A DNA stretch of 64,000 nt from Pseudomonas sp. SCA2728.1_7 (lineage in GTDB: Bacteria > Pseudomonadota > Gammaproteobacteria > Pseudomonadales > Pseudomonadaceae). A program made the translations under genes and the position numbers. Shown here piece by piece: positions 54,783-63,864 of this stretch; positions within the stretch are counted from its first letter, which is position 1, and the number at the start of each line of letters is the position of its first letter. Location of the stretch: the NCBI RefSeq assembly GCF_018138145.1, contig NZ_CP073104.1:6415001-6479000 (forward strand), in the 5' to 3' direction. The notes beneath the pieces are model-generated. The model was not told where the DNA came from and searched no databases. It saw only the letters and a list, made by a program, of their open reading frames with translations.

Positions 54783-56654
54783 ATGCTGCAGAATATCAGG
54801 GACAATTCACAAGGCTGGATTGCCAAGACCATTATCGGGGTCATCGTTGCACTGATGGCTCTGACCGGTTTCGACGCCATTTTCCAGGCCACGACTCACA
54901 AGAATGAGGCGGCCAAGGTCAATGGTGATGAAATCAGCCAGAACGAGCTGAGCCAGGCCGTTGATATGCAACGCCGTCAGCTGATGCAACAGTTGGGCAA
55001 AGACTTCGATGCTTCCTTGCTCGACGAAAAAATGCTCCGCGAATCGGCCCTCAAGGGTCTGATCGATCGCAAGCTGCTGCTGCAAGGCGCCGAACAAGCG
55101 AAATTCGCTTTCTCCGAAGGCGCACTGGACCAAGTGATCCTGCAGACACCTGAATTCCAGGTGGACGGCAAGTTCAGCTCCGAGCGCTTCGACCAGGTGA
55201 TCCGTCAACTGGGTTACAGCCGTATGCAATTCCGCCAGATGCTGGCTCAGGAAATGCTGATCGGCCAACTGCGCGCCGGTGTGGCGGGCAGCGGTTTCGT
55301 CACCGACGCTGAAGTGCTGGCATTTGCCCGTCTGGAAAAACAAACCCGCGATTTCGCCACCCTGAATGTCAAGGCTGATCCGGCGGCGGTCAAGCTGACC
55401 GACGACGAGGTCAAGGCCTACTACGACGAGCACGCCAAGGAGTTCATGACTCCGGATCAAGTGATCATCGATTACGTAGAACTGAAGAAGTCTTCGTTCT
55501 TCGATCAGGTCGCCGTCAAGGACGAAGACCTGCAGGCGGCTTATCAGAAAGAGATCGCCAACCTGTCGGAACAGCGTCGTGCCGCGCACATTCTGATCGA
55601 AGTGAACGACAAGACCACTGAAGCTCAGGCCAAGGCGAAGATCGACGAAGTCCAGGCGCGTCTGGCCAAGGGCGAGAAGTTCGAAGCGCTGGCCAAAGAG
55701 TTCTCGCAGGACCCGGGTTCGGCCAACAATGGCGGTGACCTTGGTTACGCAGGTCCTGGTGTTTACGACCCGGCGTTTGAAAAAGCCTTGTACTCCTTGT
55801 CGAAAGACCAGGTGTCCGAGCCGATTCGTACCGACTTCGGTTACCACCTGATCAAGCTGTTGGGTGTCGAAGCGCCTGAAGTGCCGACCCTGGCCAGCCT
55901 GAAAGACAAGCTGACCCGCGAGCTGAAAGCCGCGCAGGTCGAGCAGCGTTTCGTCGAGGCGACCAAGCAACTGGAAGACTCGGCGTTCGAAGCGTCTGAC
56001 TTGGCTCAGCCAGCGGCGGATCTGAAGCTGACCGTGCACACCTCCAAGCCGTTCGGCCGTGAAGGTGGCGAAGGTGTTGCGGCCAACCGTGCTGTGGTCA
56101 CCGCTGCATTCAGCACCGAAGTGATCGACGAAGGTGCCAACAGCACCGCCATCGAACTGGATCCGGAAACCGTGATCGTGCTGCGCTCCAAGGAGCACCT
56201 GAAGCCTGCGCAACTGCCATTGGAAAGCGTGAATGCGGCGATCCGCACTCAGTTGACCAAAGAGCACGCCAGCGCGGCTGCCAAGACCAAGGCCGAGAAG
56301 CTGATTGCTGATCTGCGTGATGGCAAGGCTCCTCTGGACAAGGCGGTTGACGGGCAGAACTGGAAAGCTACCGAAGCGGCCACTCGTGGTCAGGAAGGTG
56401 TTGATCCGGCGGTGCTGCAAGCGTTGTTCCGTATGCCGAAGCCGGCTGCGAAGGACAAGCCGACGTTCACCAGCGTCACTTTGCCGGACGGTAGTCTGAT
56501 GATTGTGCGTCTGAACGGCGTTAACGAAGCGGCTGCGCCGACGGATGAAGAGAAGGTTCAGTACCGTCGTTTCCTTGCTTCGCGTGAGGGGCAGCAGGAC
56601 TTTGCGGCGTATCGCAAGCAGTTGGAAGCTCAGGCTGAGATCAAGCGGTTTTGA
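54783..56654 (+). CDS. ppiD: Periplasmic peptidyl-prolyl isomerase PpiD (SurA N-domain)
   Basis: 623 residues. N-terminal membrane anchor (GWIAKTIIGVIVALMALTGFDAIF), then SurA-like chaperone region, a central parvulin-type domain (AAHILIEVNDKTTEAQAKAK... GSANNGGDLGYAGPGVYDPAFEKALYSL), and a long C-terminal helical region. It works at the inner membrane's periplasmic face on newly exported proteins. A terminator follows. Confidence 0.94.
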   Translation: MLQNIRDNSQGWIAKTIIGVIVALMALTGFDAIFQATTHKNEAAKVNGDEISQNELSQAVDMQRRQLMQQLGKDFDASLLDEKMLRESALKGLIDRKLLLQGAEQAKFAFSEGALDQVILQTPEFQVDGKFSSERFDQVIRQLGYSRMQFRQMLAQEMLIGQLRAGVAGSGFVTDAEVLAFARLEKQTRDFATLNVKADPAAVKLTDDEVKAYYDEHAKEFMTPDQVIIDYVELKKSSFFDQVAVKDEDLQAAYQKEIANLSEQRRAAHILIEVNDKTTEAQAKAKIDEVQARLAKGEKFEALAKEFSQDPGSANNGGDLGYAGPGVYDPAFEKALYSLSKDQVSEPIRTDFGYHLIKLLGVEAPEVPTLASLKDKLTRELKAAQVEQRFVEATKQLEDSAFEASDLAQPAADLKLTVHTSKPFGREGGEGVAANRAVVTAAFSTEVIDEGANSTAIELDPETVIVLRSKEHLKPAQLPLESVNAAIRTQLTKEHASAAAKTKAEKLIADLRDGKAPLDKAVDGQNWKATEAATRGQEGVDPAVLQALFRMPKPAAKDKPTFTSVTLPDGSLMIVRLNGVNEAAAPTDEEKVQYRRFLASREGQQDFAAYRKQLEAQAEIKRF

Positions 56655-56677
56655 TGGTTGATTGAGCTGTCATGTGA

Positions 56678-56716
56678 AAGCCCCGGCCTGTATAGGTCGG
56701 GGCTTTTTTTTTGCGT
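56678..56716 (+). terminator. Rho-independent terminator after ppiD
   Basis: AAGCCCCGGCCT-GTAT-AGGTCGGGGCTT followed by a T run. Confidence 0.9.
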
Positions 56717-56811
56717 TGGGTCGTGGCGGCCTTTGGGCCGACCATGTTCTTGGGGTTTTGGGGGGATATCCGTTGCTGCGGGTGCTGCCGCTGGCGGTTT
56801 CGCTCTTACAG

Positions 56812-58233
56812 CCATCCCTTTCAAGGTCTTCGGTAAAATCCCCTGAAATTTCATTCAGGGATCCCCAAACGATGTGGGCCGATGTTCTAGCGCGTTTCGA
56901 GAAAAAAGCACCTGCCAGTGTCATGGCTAAATTGGCTCTGGAGCAGGCTATTGCCCCTGAGTGGGTCGATCAGGTTTTCGAAGAGCATCGGCAACGGCAG
57001 TATTCTCGTGAGCTGCTGTTCTCGACCATCATCAAGCTGATGTCCCTTGTTTCATTGGGCCTGAAGCCATCCCTGCACGCCGCCGCGCGGCAACTGGAAG
57101 ATCTTCCTGTCAGTTTGGCGGCTCTCTACGACAAGATCAGTCGTACCGAGCCGGCGCTGTTGCGCGCCCTGGTTACGGGCTGCGCTCAACGCCTGACTCC
57201 AACCATAAAAGAGCTGGGTTGCACGACGATGCTGCCGGGTTGGCAGGTTCGGGTAGTGGACGGTAATCACTTGGCATCCACTGAGAAACGTCTGGGAGCT
57301 TTACGTCACGAGCGCGGCGCCGCTCGTCCCGGTTTTTCGGTGGTGGCCTACGACCCCGACCTCGATCAGGTCATCGACCTTCAGGCGTGTGAGGATGCCT
57401 ACGCAAGCGAGCGTGTTTGCGTGCTGCCGCTGTTGGCTGATGCCGAGCCGGGCCAAGTGTGGTTGGCTGATCGACTCTATTGCACGCTCCCGGTCATGGA
57501 AGCTTGTGAGCAGGCCCAGACCTCCTTTGTCATTCGCCAGCAAGCCAAGCATCCACGCTTGATTCAAGAAGGTGAGTGGCAAGAGCCGGTGCCTGTGGAA
57601 ACAGGCACTGTGCGTGAGCAGATCATCCAGGTCAGAGGCGGTTACCAATGTCGGCGTGTCGAACTGACGCTTCATTCGCCAACGGACTCGGGAGACAGCA
57701 GCTTGATGTTCTGGAGCAACCTACCCCAAAGCGTCAGTGCACAGCAGATCGCAGAGCTCTATCGCCGCCGCTGGAGCATTGAAGGTATGTTCCAGCGACT
57801 GGAAGCGATTCTGGAAAGTGAAATCGAAACCCTTGGCAGCCCAAAGGCTGCCTTGCTCGGGTTCGCCACTGCGGTATTGGCCTACAACGTCCTGGCCGTC
57901 CTCAAACGAAGTGTCGAGCAAGCTCACCGGGAGACTCAGCCTGAAGGATGGGAAGCCTCCATCTATCACTTGGCGGTTCAGGTCAGGAGTGGTTATGAGG
58001 GAATGCAGATTGCGCTGCCCTCGGAATATCTTCCCGTTGTCCCTCTGGAGCAACTGGCCCAACGCTTGTTGGAGCTGGCCAGAAACATCCAGCCCAAACA
58101 AGTTGCGAAAAGCCCCCGCGGCCCCAAGGTGCCTAAACCCAAGACATGGGTTCAAGGTACAGCGGTCCATGCTCATGTCTCAACGGACAGAGTTATCAAG
58201 GCTGCCAAAACGAAAAGACCTTGAAAGGGATGG
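56812..58233 (+). mobile_element. IS4-family insertion sequence (intact)
   Basis: 1422 bases. Ends match as inverted repeats CCATCCCTTTCAAGGTCTT (19 identical bases at left, and as reverse complement at right). One transposase gene fills the interior (56872-58224). A 9-bp direct duplication CTCTTACAG flanks both ends. Everything needed for mobility appears intact. Confidence 0.92.
56872..58224 (+). CDS. IS4-family transposase
   Basis: 450 residues. Starts MWADVLARFEKKAPASVMAKLALEQ; the frame upstream to 56662 is part of the target repeat. Features of the DDE IS4 class: VRVVDGNHLASTEKRL (first Asp), QVWLADRLYC (second Asp) and IAELYRRRWSIEGMFQRLEAIL (the YREK-like segment with the catalytic Glu region). 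No frameshift or stop. Confidence 0.9.
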   Translation: MWADVLARFEKKAPASVMAKLALEQAIAPEWVDQVFEEHRQRQYSRELLFSTIIKLMSLVSLGLKPSLHAAARQLEDLPVSLAALYDKISRTEPALLRALVTGCAQRLTPTIKELGCTTMLPGWQVRVVDGNHLASTEKRLGALRHERGAARPGFSVVAYDPDLDQVIDLQACEDAYASERVCVLPLLADAEPGQVWLADRLYCTLPVMEACEQAQTSFVIRQQAKHPRLIQEGEWQEPVPVETGTVREQIIQVRGGYQCRRVELTLHSPTDSGDSSLMFWSNLPQSVSAQQIAELYRRRWSIEGMFQRLEAILESEIETLGSPKAALLGFATAVLAYNVLAVLKRSVEQAHRETQPEGWEASIYHLAVQVRSGYEGMQIALPSEYLPVVPLEQLAQRLLELARNIQPKQVAKSPRGPKVPKPKTWVQGTAVHAHVSTDRVIKAAKTKRP

Positions 58234-58242
58234 CTCTTACAG

Positions 58243-58553
58243 CGAGTCACCTTTTCCAAACGCCGAAAAGGTAACCCAAAAGGCTTTGCCCTGACGTTCG
58301 GCCCGCTCGCTGGGGCTCGGGGTTCCTTCGCTCCGGGATCGATCCGGGGGCATCGCCTACGGTTTGCTTCGCTGCACCTCCTCTCGATGTGTTCGACTTC
58401 GTCGAACGGTCGCTGCGCTCCCACCCCCCGGATCAATCCCTCCACTCAGCCTGCCGACGGGCCTTCAGATCAAGATCAAGAGCTGCAGCCGAGCTAACGC
58501 TCATCCTGTTGAGTGGGGCGGCTTTGCCGCGTGGGCCGCACACGAATTAAACC
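58243..58553. repeat. Dispersed GC-rich repeat interrupted by the IS
   Basis: No gene is called; predicted frames are overlapping. The sequence (CGAAAAGGTAACCCAAAAGG, CGGGGTTCCTTCGCTCCGGG, CTTCGTCGAACGGTCGCTGC) resembles a repeat I have seen dispersed in P. fluorescens genomes, and the left flank of the IS (56717-56811) appears to be its other part. The IS split it. Confidence 0.5.
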
Positions 58554-59273
58554 TGTGGGAGCGAGCCTGCTCGCGATGGCGGCCTTACAGCCGACCAATC
58601 TTCTGTCAGATGTACTCAGTTCCACTGTAGGAGCGAGCCTGCTCGCGATGGCGGCCTTACAGCCGACCAATCTTCTGTCAGATGTACTCAGTTCCACTGT
58701 AGGAGCGAGCCTGCTCGCGATGGCGGCCTTACAGCCGACCAATCTTCTGTCAGATGTACTCAGTTCCACTGTAGGAGCGAGCCTGCTCGCGAAGACGGCC
58801 TCCCAGCCAACCAATCTTCTGTCAGATGTACTCAATCCAATTGTGGTAGCGAGCCTGCTCTCGAAGACGGCCTGCCAGCCGACCAATCTTCTGTCAGATG
58901 TACTCAATCCCATTGTAGGAGCGAGCCTGCTCGCGAAGGCGGCCTGACAGCCGACCAATCTTCTGTCAGACATACTCAATCCAACTGTAGAAGCGAGCCT
59001 GCTCTCGAAGACGGCCTGCCAGCCGACCAATCTTCTGTCAGATGTACTCAATCCCATTGTAGGAGCGAGCCTGCTCGCGAAGACGGCCTGCCAGCCGACC
59101 AATCTTCTGTCAGATGTACTCAATCCCATTGTAGGAGTGAGCCTGCTCGCGATGGCGGCCTCCCAGCCGAGCAATCTTCTGTCAGATGTACTCAATCCAA
59201 TTGTGGGAGCGAGCCTGCTCGCGAAGACGCCCTGTCAATCGATCAGTTTCCAGCCGTCTGGCCTCAACCCTAC
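58554..59273. repeat. Tandem array of ten 72-bp units containing REP cores
   Basis: Units begin at 58554, 58626, 58698, 58770, 58842, 58914, 58986, 59058, 59130 and 59202, exactly 72 bases apart; the last diverges after about 30 bases. Each has a REP core (GAGCGAGCCTGCTCGCGA) then GACGGCCT..CAGCCGACCAATC and TTCTGTCAGATGTACTCA. All units point the same way, unlike the inverted REP pairs elsewhere. A period of 24 codons leaves the array open in several frames, giving the repetitive predicted 233-residue protein on the minus strand, probably an artefact. Units vary at a few positions (GATGGCGG vs GAAGACGG). Confidence 0.95.
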
Positions 59274-59286
59274 AGCGCACTCGGTC

Positions 59287-60492
59287 TCATTCGGCTCTTG
59301 GAAAACCATGTCCCCGAGCTTTGATCGCTACTGACAGGGTCAGTACTAGCAATCCTGCAACAATCCACGGGAATGCCCCCACTCCAAGGTTCCCCAGCAA
59401 CAAACCACCCATCAAACCACCGCCTGCAATCCCGACATTCCACAGCGTAACCAACATCGATTGCGCCGTATCGGCAGCCTCTTTCGCGGTTTTCGCCGAG
59501 GCGGTTTGCAGCAGTGATGGCATTGCACCAAACGCGAGTCCCCAGACAGCGGTGGCGATGTACACCACGCTCGGCGATTCGCGCCACAGGCCCAGTGCTA
59601 TTGCGGACAGCAGGAACAACCCGGCACTGATCAACACCAGTTCGCGCAGCCAGCGGTCAATCAGGCTGCCAACGATCCACAGGCTCAGCACCGAGGCGAG
59701 GCCGAATACCAGCAGCACGCGGTCGACGTTGGCATCAAGTCCGGAAGGCTGCAGGAAGGGTGCGATGTAGGTGTACAGCAAATTGTGCGCAACGACGTAG
59801 GTGAGCGTGACCAGCAATACCGATCGCACGCCCGGCAAGGTAAACACCTGACGCAGCGGCATGCGCTTTCCTACGCGTTCGCCGGCGAAATCCGGCACTT
59901 GCCAGCGTACCCAGAGCACCAGCACAACGGTCAGTGCGGTCATGATGGCAAAGCTCAGGCGCCAGCCGACCAAGGTGCCGAGCAGGGTGCCTGCGGGTAT
60001 TCCCAGCGACAGCGCAAGCGGCGCGCCGAGCATGGCTACGGTGATGGCGCGGCCTTGCAGGTGTGGGGCGACCATGCGGCTCGCGTATCCCGCCAGCAGT
60101 GCCCAAAGCAAACCGGCAAATACCCCGGCGATAAAGCGTGCGATCAGGGTGAGCCAGTACCACTCCGACAGGGCGGTGATGCTGTTGGCGATGGCAAAGC
60201 CGCCGATGGCGGACAGCAACAGCGGTCTGCGTCGCCAGCCTCGGGTGGCGATCGTCAGTGGGATCGCCGCCAGGATCGAGCCGATCGCATACAGCGTGAC
60301 CAATTGCCCGATCAGTGCCGGGGACACATTCAGGCCGCTGCTCATCTGCGGCAACAGGCCGGCGGGCATGGCTTCGGTCATGACCGTGATGAAACCGGCG
60401 GTGGCCAGTGCCAAAAGGGCGCCGAGGGGTAATCGCTCGTGGCGATCGACAGTGTGTTCAAGTGCGGGGCAACCGAGTTGGGCATCGTTCAT
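59287..60492 (-). CDS. MFS transporter, paralogue of 15911-17125
   Basis: 401 residues from ATG 60492 (a longer frame extends to 60528). N-terminal helices: ALLALATAGFITVMTEAMPAGLLPQMSSGLNVSPALIGQLVTLYAIGSILAAIPLT, with ATRGWRRRPLL as motif A. Strong similarity to the first MFS gene in this window across the same segments, so the two derive from duplication or share a recent ancestor. Divergent from a LysR-type regulator 118 bases away. Substrate unknown. Confidence 0.85.
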   Translation of the reverse strand: MNDAQLGCPALEHTVDRHERLPLGALLALATAGFITVMTEAMPAGLLPQMSSGLNVSPALIGQLVTLYAIGSILAAIPLTIATRGWRRRPLLLSAIGGFAIANSITALSEWYWLTLIARFIAGVFAGLLWALLAGYASRMVAPHLQGRAITVAMLGAPLALSLGIPAGTLLGTLVGWRLSFAIMTALTVVLVLWVRWQVPDFAGERVGKRMPLRQVFTLPGVRSVLLVTLTYVVAHNLLYTYIAPFLQPSGLDANVDRVLLVFGLASVLSLWIVGSLIDRWLRELVLISAGLFLLSAIALGLWRESPSVVYIATAVWGLAFGAMPSLLQTASAKTAKEAADTAQSMLVTLWNVGIAGGGLMGGLLLGNLGVGAFPWIVAGLLVLTLSVAIKARGHGFPRAE

Positions 60493-60610
60493 GAGCCGGC
60501 ATCCATGTGCAAAGTTGACGAGGAGCACAGGGTAGGGCGCTGCACATCGGTGAAAAACGGGTTAAGGTTCCGAACATATCGGACACGGATGTCGTTAATG
60601 GGAGGTTGGT

Positions 60611-61510
60611 ATGGATAGCCTGGGCAGTATTTCGGTGTTCGTTCAGGTCGCCGAGACGCGCAGTTTCACTGAAGCCGGACGGCTGCAAGGGGTGTCATCC
60701 TCGGCGGTGGGCAAAAGTATCGCGCGGCTGGAAGCGCGACTCGGCGTGCGGCTGTTTCAGCGCACCACTCGCAGTGTCACGCTGACCAGTGAAGGGGCGC
60801 TGTTTCTGGAGCGCTGTCGCAAGATCCTCGCGGAGGTCGAGGCGGCGGAGTTCGAGTTGTGCGATGCGGCTGCGAAACCCCATGGCAGGTTGCGCATCAG
60901 CCTGCCGCAGGTGCATGGCCTGGTGATGCCGGTCATGGCCGAGTTCATGGCGTTGTACCCGCAGATTGAACTGGATCTGGATTTGACCGATCGCATGGTC
61001 GATGTGGTTGAAGAAGGTTTCGATGCCGTGATCCGCACCGGTAAACCCCGGGATTCGCGACTGATGGCGCGACCGTTGGGCGAGTTTCACATGGTGCTGG
61101 TGGCCAGTCCGGCTTATCTGGCGCAGCGCGGCGTGCCGCAAGCACCGGGCGATCTGGCGACTCATGCGTGCCTTCGGCACACCTTTCATGCCACTGGAAA
61201 ACTGGAAACCTGGCCGCTGATTCGCACAGAGGGCGCCGCCGAGCCGACGTTGCCGACTCGGCTGGTCAGCACGTCGATTGAGGCGGTAAGCCACGCGGCA
61301 CTGGCCGGCATGGGCATTGCCTGCCTGCCGGATTTCATGACCCGTGAGGCCGAGGCGCAAGGGCGCTTGCAGCGGGTGCTCGATGTGCATCTGGAGCACA
61401 CCGGGCAGTTTTGGGTGCTATGGCCATCGAGTCGCCACGCGACGGCGAAATTGCGCGTGTTCATCGATCATCTGGCGTTGCGACTTTTTCCCGCAACTGA
61501 CGGTCGATAG
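60611..61510 (+). CDS. LysR-type transcriptional regulator
   Basis: 299 residues. HTH is SFTEAGRLQGVSSSAVGKSIARLEARLGVRLFQRTTRSVTLTSEG; effector domain follows with RLRISLPQVHGLVMPVMAEFMALYPQIELDL and the conserved GFDAVIRTG. GGAGGTTGGT is 4-7 bases upstream of the start. Likely controls the divergent MFS gene; the gap (60493-60610) is short. Confidence 0.9.
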   Translation: MDSLGSISVFVQVAETRSFTEAGRLQGVSSSAVGKSIARLEARLGVRLFQRTTRSVTLTSEGALFLERCRKILAEVEAAEFELCDAAAKPHGRLRISLPQVHGLVMPVMAEFMALYPQIELDLDLTDRMVDVVEEGFDAVIRTGKPRDSRLMARPLGEFHMVLVASPAYLAQRGVPQAPGDLATHACLRHTFHATGKLETWPLIRTEGAAEPTLPTRLVSTSIEAVSHAALAGMGIACLPDFMTREAEAQGRLQRVLDVHLEHTGQFWVLWPSSRHATAKLRVFIDHLALRLFPATDGR

Positions 61511-61602
61511 AGTTGTAACTGCTTTAAGACACTAATCCATGCGCCGCGGGGTCGTGATCTGTTGCACAATACGCCCCGGACTGTTTTCTCTCAGGATGTT
61601 CA

Positions 61603-62463
61603 ATGTTGATTTCCACTCCCATGCGTGTTGTCGGGTTGGCGCTGTTGTTGACCGCTGTTGCCGGCTGTTCGAAAGACAAGCCGATGTATGAGCATGAGAA
61701 CTTCGATGACTCCGGTACGTTTTCGCGTAATTATCCAGTGACCGATTCGGTCAGTTGCGAAGCCGCCCGGCGTGCGTTGCTCAGCCAGGGCTACATCATC
61801 ACCAGCAGCGACCCGAAACTGGTCAGCGGCCACAAGAGCTTCCAGCAAACCGGCGACACCCACATGGAGATCAGCTTCAACGTGGTCTGCGCCGATGACG
61901 GCAGCGCCGGGCACCATGCGACGATGTTCGCCAACGCCTTGCAGGATCGCTACGCGCTGAAGAAAACCAACAACTCGGCCAGCCTCGGCGTGGGTGTGTT
62001 GGGCTCGGTGTCGATGCCGATCGGCTCGTCCGACGATTCGATGGTCAAGGTCGCCAGCGAGACGGTGACGTCGCAAAAGTTCTATGAGCGCTTCTTCACG
62101 TTGGTGGAATTGTTCCTGCCGGCGGAAGCAAAGAAAGCTGCACACATTGAAGAGAAGCCGAAGGCTGACTTGGGTGTGCCTGAGGCGAAGGCAGCTCCGG
62201 CAGCGCTGGTGCCTACACCGACTCCGGCGGCTGAGCCTGCTGCGACACCTGCGCCTGCCGCAGAACCGGCGCCGGCACCTGCTGAGGCGACGCCAGTGAC
62301 GTCTGAACCGGTTGCGCCACCGGCAGAGGCGGCGCCGATCACTCCGGCCCCGAGCGCAGAACCGGCGCCAGCATCGACGACCGAAACCATCACGCCACCG
62401 GCCAACCCGGACATCCCGCCGCCCTCCGAGCCGATTCCGGCGATGCCAGCGTCCGGCCAATAA
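61603..62463 (+). CDS. DUF2242 family lipoprotein
   Basis: 286 residues. Lipobox AVAGC (Cys 22) after a signal peptide; AGGA is 5 bases upstream of the ATG. The DUF2242 core is about 35-185 (CEAARRALLSQGYIITSSDPKLVSGHKSFQQ, and SEVVTSQKFYERFFTLVELFL-like segment SETVTSQKFYERFFTLVELF). A long Pro/Ala/Glu-rich tail (about 190-286) probably spans the periplasm or is disordered. Function unknown. Confidence 0.85.
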   Translation: MLISTPMRVVGLALLLTAVAGCSKDKPMYEHENFDDSGTFSRNYPVTDSVSCEAARRALLSQGYIITSSDPKLVSGHKSFQQTGDTHMEISFNVVCADDGSAGHHATMFANALQDRYALKKTNNSASLGVGVLGSVSMPIGSSDDSMVKVASETVTSQKFYERFFTLVELFLPAEAKKAAHIEEKPKADLGVPEAKAAPAALVPTPTPAAEPAATPAPAAEPAPAPAEATPVTSEPVAPPAEAAPITPAPSAEPAPASTTETITPPANPDIPPPSEPIPAMPASGQ

Positions 62464-62483
62464 ACCAGCCTCACCGCAAATCC

Positions 62484-62513
62484 CTGTGGGAGCGAGCCAG
62501 CTCGCTCCCACAG
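62484..62513. repeat. REP-like single hairpin
   Basis: CTGTGGGAGCGAG-CCAG-CTCGCTCCCACAG; a perfect 13-bp stem. It uses the REP core but is a single compact hairpin rather than a pair. Could serve as a terminator-like stem for the upstream lipoprotein gene. Confidence 0.8.
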
Positions 62514-62699
62514 TGGTTTCTGATGCACTTAAAATTTCGTTACATTCCCCTGACAAAATTCCCGCGATAAATTCCTGACCACCTGCTACGTTTTATTCAT
62601 GAAGGCCGGGTTTCACTTTTCCTTCATACGAGCACGTTAAGCTCGAGGCACTGGGCATTTGCTCAGGCCCATTCAAGAGAGCAGCAGGGGGATTACGCG

Positions 62700-62786
62700 A
62701 TGGATGAATATCAAGAAGAGCTGCTCGAATACCAGGCCTTTGAACTGGATCCTCTGGAACCCGCTGAAGACGCCACCGAGCTTTGA
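62700..62786 (+). CDS. 28-residue acidic microprotein
   Basis: ATG 62700, with AGGGGG 8 bases upstream. Sequence MDEYQEELLEYQAFELDPLE then PAEDATEL. Strongly acidic (about 9-10 Asp/Glu), with no Lys or Arg. Too short for usual calling, but the ribosome site, sensible amino acid use and isolation between two genes support it. I have seen similar short acidic open frames in Pseudomonas, unnamed; function unknown. Confidence 0.55.
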   Translation: MDEYQEELLEYQAFELDPLEPAEDATEL

Positions 62787-62820
62787 CTTGCAGCTTGAAG
62801 CTTGTAGCTCGCAGCTGCTG

Positions 62821-63861
62821 TTATGCCGTTTTGCGGTGGCTGCGGCGGAATTCGCCGGGTGTCTGACCGCTCCAGCGTTTGAAGGCTCGCTGGAACGCTT
62901 CGGCTGAGGCGAAACCCAGCAGGTAGGCAATCTCGCCGAAGGCCAGTTCGGTGTCACGGATGTAGGTCATCGCCAGGTCCCGGCGCGTATCGTTGAGGAT
63001 CGCGCGAAACTGCGTGCCTTCCTCGGCCAGTTTGCGCCGCAAGGTCCAGGTCGGCAGCTTCAGGCGTGTCGCCACTTCTTCCAGGTCGGGTTCCCGGCCA
63101 CCATTGAGCAACGGCCCCAACAGCTGAGTGATGCGTTCGCGCAAGCTGCGGGTGCGGGTCAATTGTTCAAGTTCCCGCTCACACAACTGCAGCAGATGCC
63201 GCCAGGTACTCGGGCAATGCTCGGGGTTGCGCAGTGCGAGACTGTTGAGGTTCAGACGCAGTTGATTACGCTCGGCACCGAACTGGATCGGGCAATCCCC
63301 CAGCACGCTGTAAGCCTCGCGGTAATCCGGCGCTTCGAATTCGATGTCGATGCGTTCAGCGCGCAGCGGTTCGCGGCTGACACTGGAGAGCTGATGCAGC
63401 CACCCGGCAATGATCGAGTCCACGACAAAACGGTTATAGGCGTTGTACGGGCTGATCGAATAGAAACGCAGCCACGCGCCATGGGCATCTTCGTGGAAAC
63501 TGGACTGGCCGCGATAGTTGGAACCGTACAACGCCTCGAAACGGATCAGGCAGCGTGCGGCTTCGCGCACGGTCGGCGCTTGTGCGGCAGTGACACCGGC
63601 CAGCCCGGCCTGGCTCAGGCGGCTAAGCTGGCCCATGCGCAAGCCCAGCGCCGAATTACCGGTCAGCTGAATCGCCGCGTGGCCCAGACGCATATAGCGC
63701 GGAATCGACAAGCGTGCCCCGGCCTCAGCCAACCGCGCGGCGTCGAGGCCATATTGCTCCAGCAGCGGCTGCGGATCGACCGCATGGCTGCGCACGGCAT
63801 CGGCGAGGCTGTGAACGAAGCCCACCGACAGATCCCCAAGACGCATCGGTAGCGGTTTCAT
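62821..63861 (-). CDS. AraC-family transcriptional regulator
   Basis: 346 residues. N-terminal sensor part of the type PF12625 (GFVHSLADAVRSHAVDPQPLLEQYGLDAARLAEAGARLSIPRYMRLGHAAIQLTGNSALGLRMG), then two C-terminal HTH motifs (LEEVATRLKLPTWTLRRKLAEEGTQFRAIL and FGEIAYLLGFASAEAFQRAFKRWSGQTPGEFR). The start lies 3 bases after the stop of the partial gene at the window edge, so the two are coupled. Ligand unknown. Confidence 0.92.
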   Translation of the reverse strand: MKPLPMRLGDLSVGFVHSLADAVRSHAVDPQPLLEQYGLDAARLAEAGARLSIPRYMRLGHAAIQLTGNSALGLRMGQLSRLSQAGLAGVTAAQAPTVREAARCLIRFEALYGSNYRGQSSFHEDAHGAWLRFYSISPYNAYNRFVVDSIIAGWLHQLSSVSREPLRAERIDIEFEAPDYREAYSVLGDCPIQFGAERNQLRLNLNSLALRNPEHCPSTWRHLLQLCERELEQLTRTRSLRERITQLLGPLLNGGREPDLEEVATRLKLPTWTLRRKLAEEGTQFRAILNDTRRDLAMTYIRDTELAFGEIAYLLGFASAEAFQRAFKRWSGQTPGEFRRSHRKTA

Positions 63862-63864
63862 GGC

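Larger units (their letters stand above)
56803..58242. other. 9-bp target site duplication flanking the IS
   Basis: CTCTTACAG occurs directly at 56803-56811 and 58234-58242, immediately outside the inverted repeats. Before insertion the site would have been the palindrome TCGCT-CTTAC-AGCGA, so the element entered a small hairpin. Confidence 0.85.

Noticed and set aside
54807..56420. 537-residue minus-strand frame opposite ppiD
   Set aside because: Antisense shadow of ppiD with low-complexity composition.
58494..59195. 233-residue minus-strand repeat protein from the 72-bp array
   Set aside because: The frame is open because the period is 24 codons; no ribosome site or conserved protein features, so it is reported only as an array.
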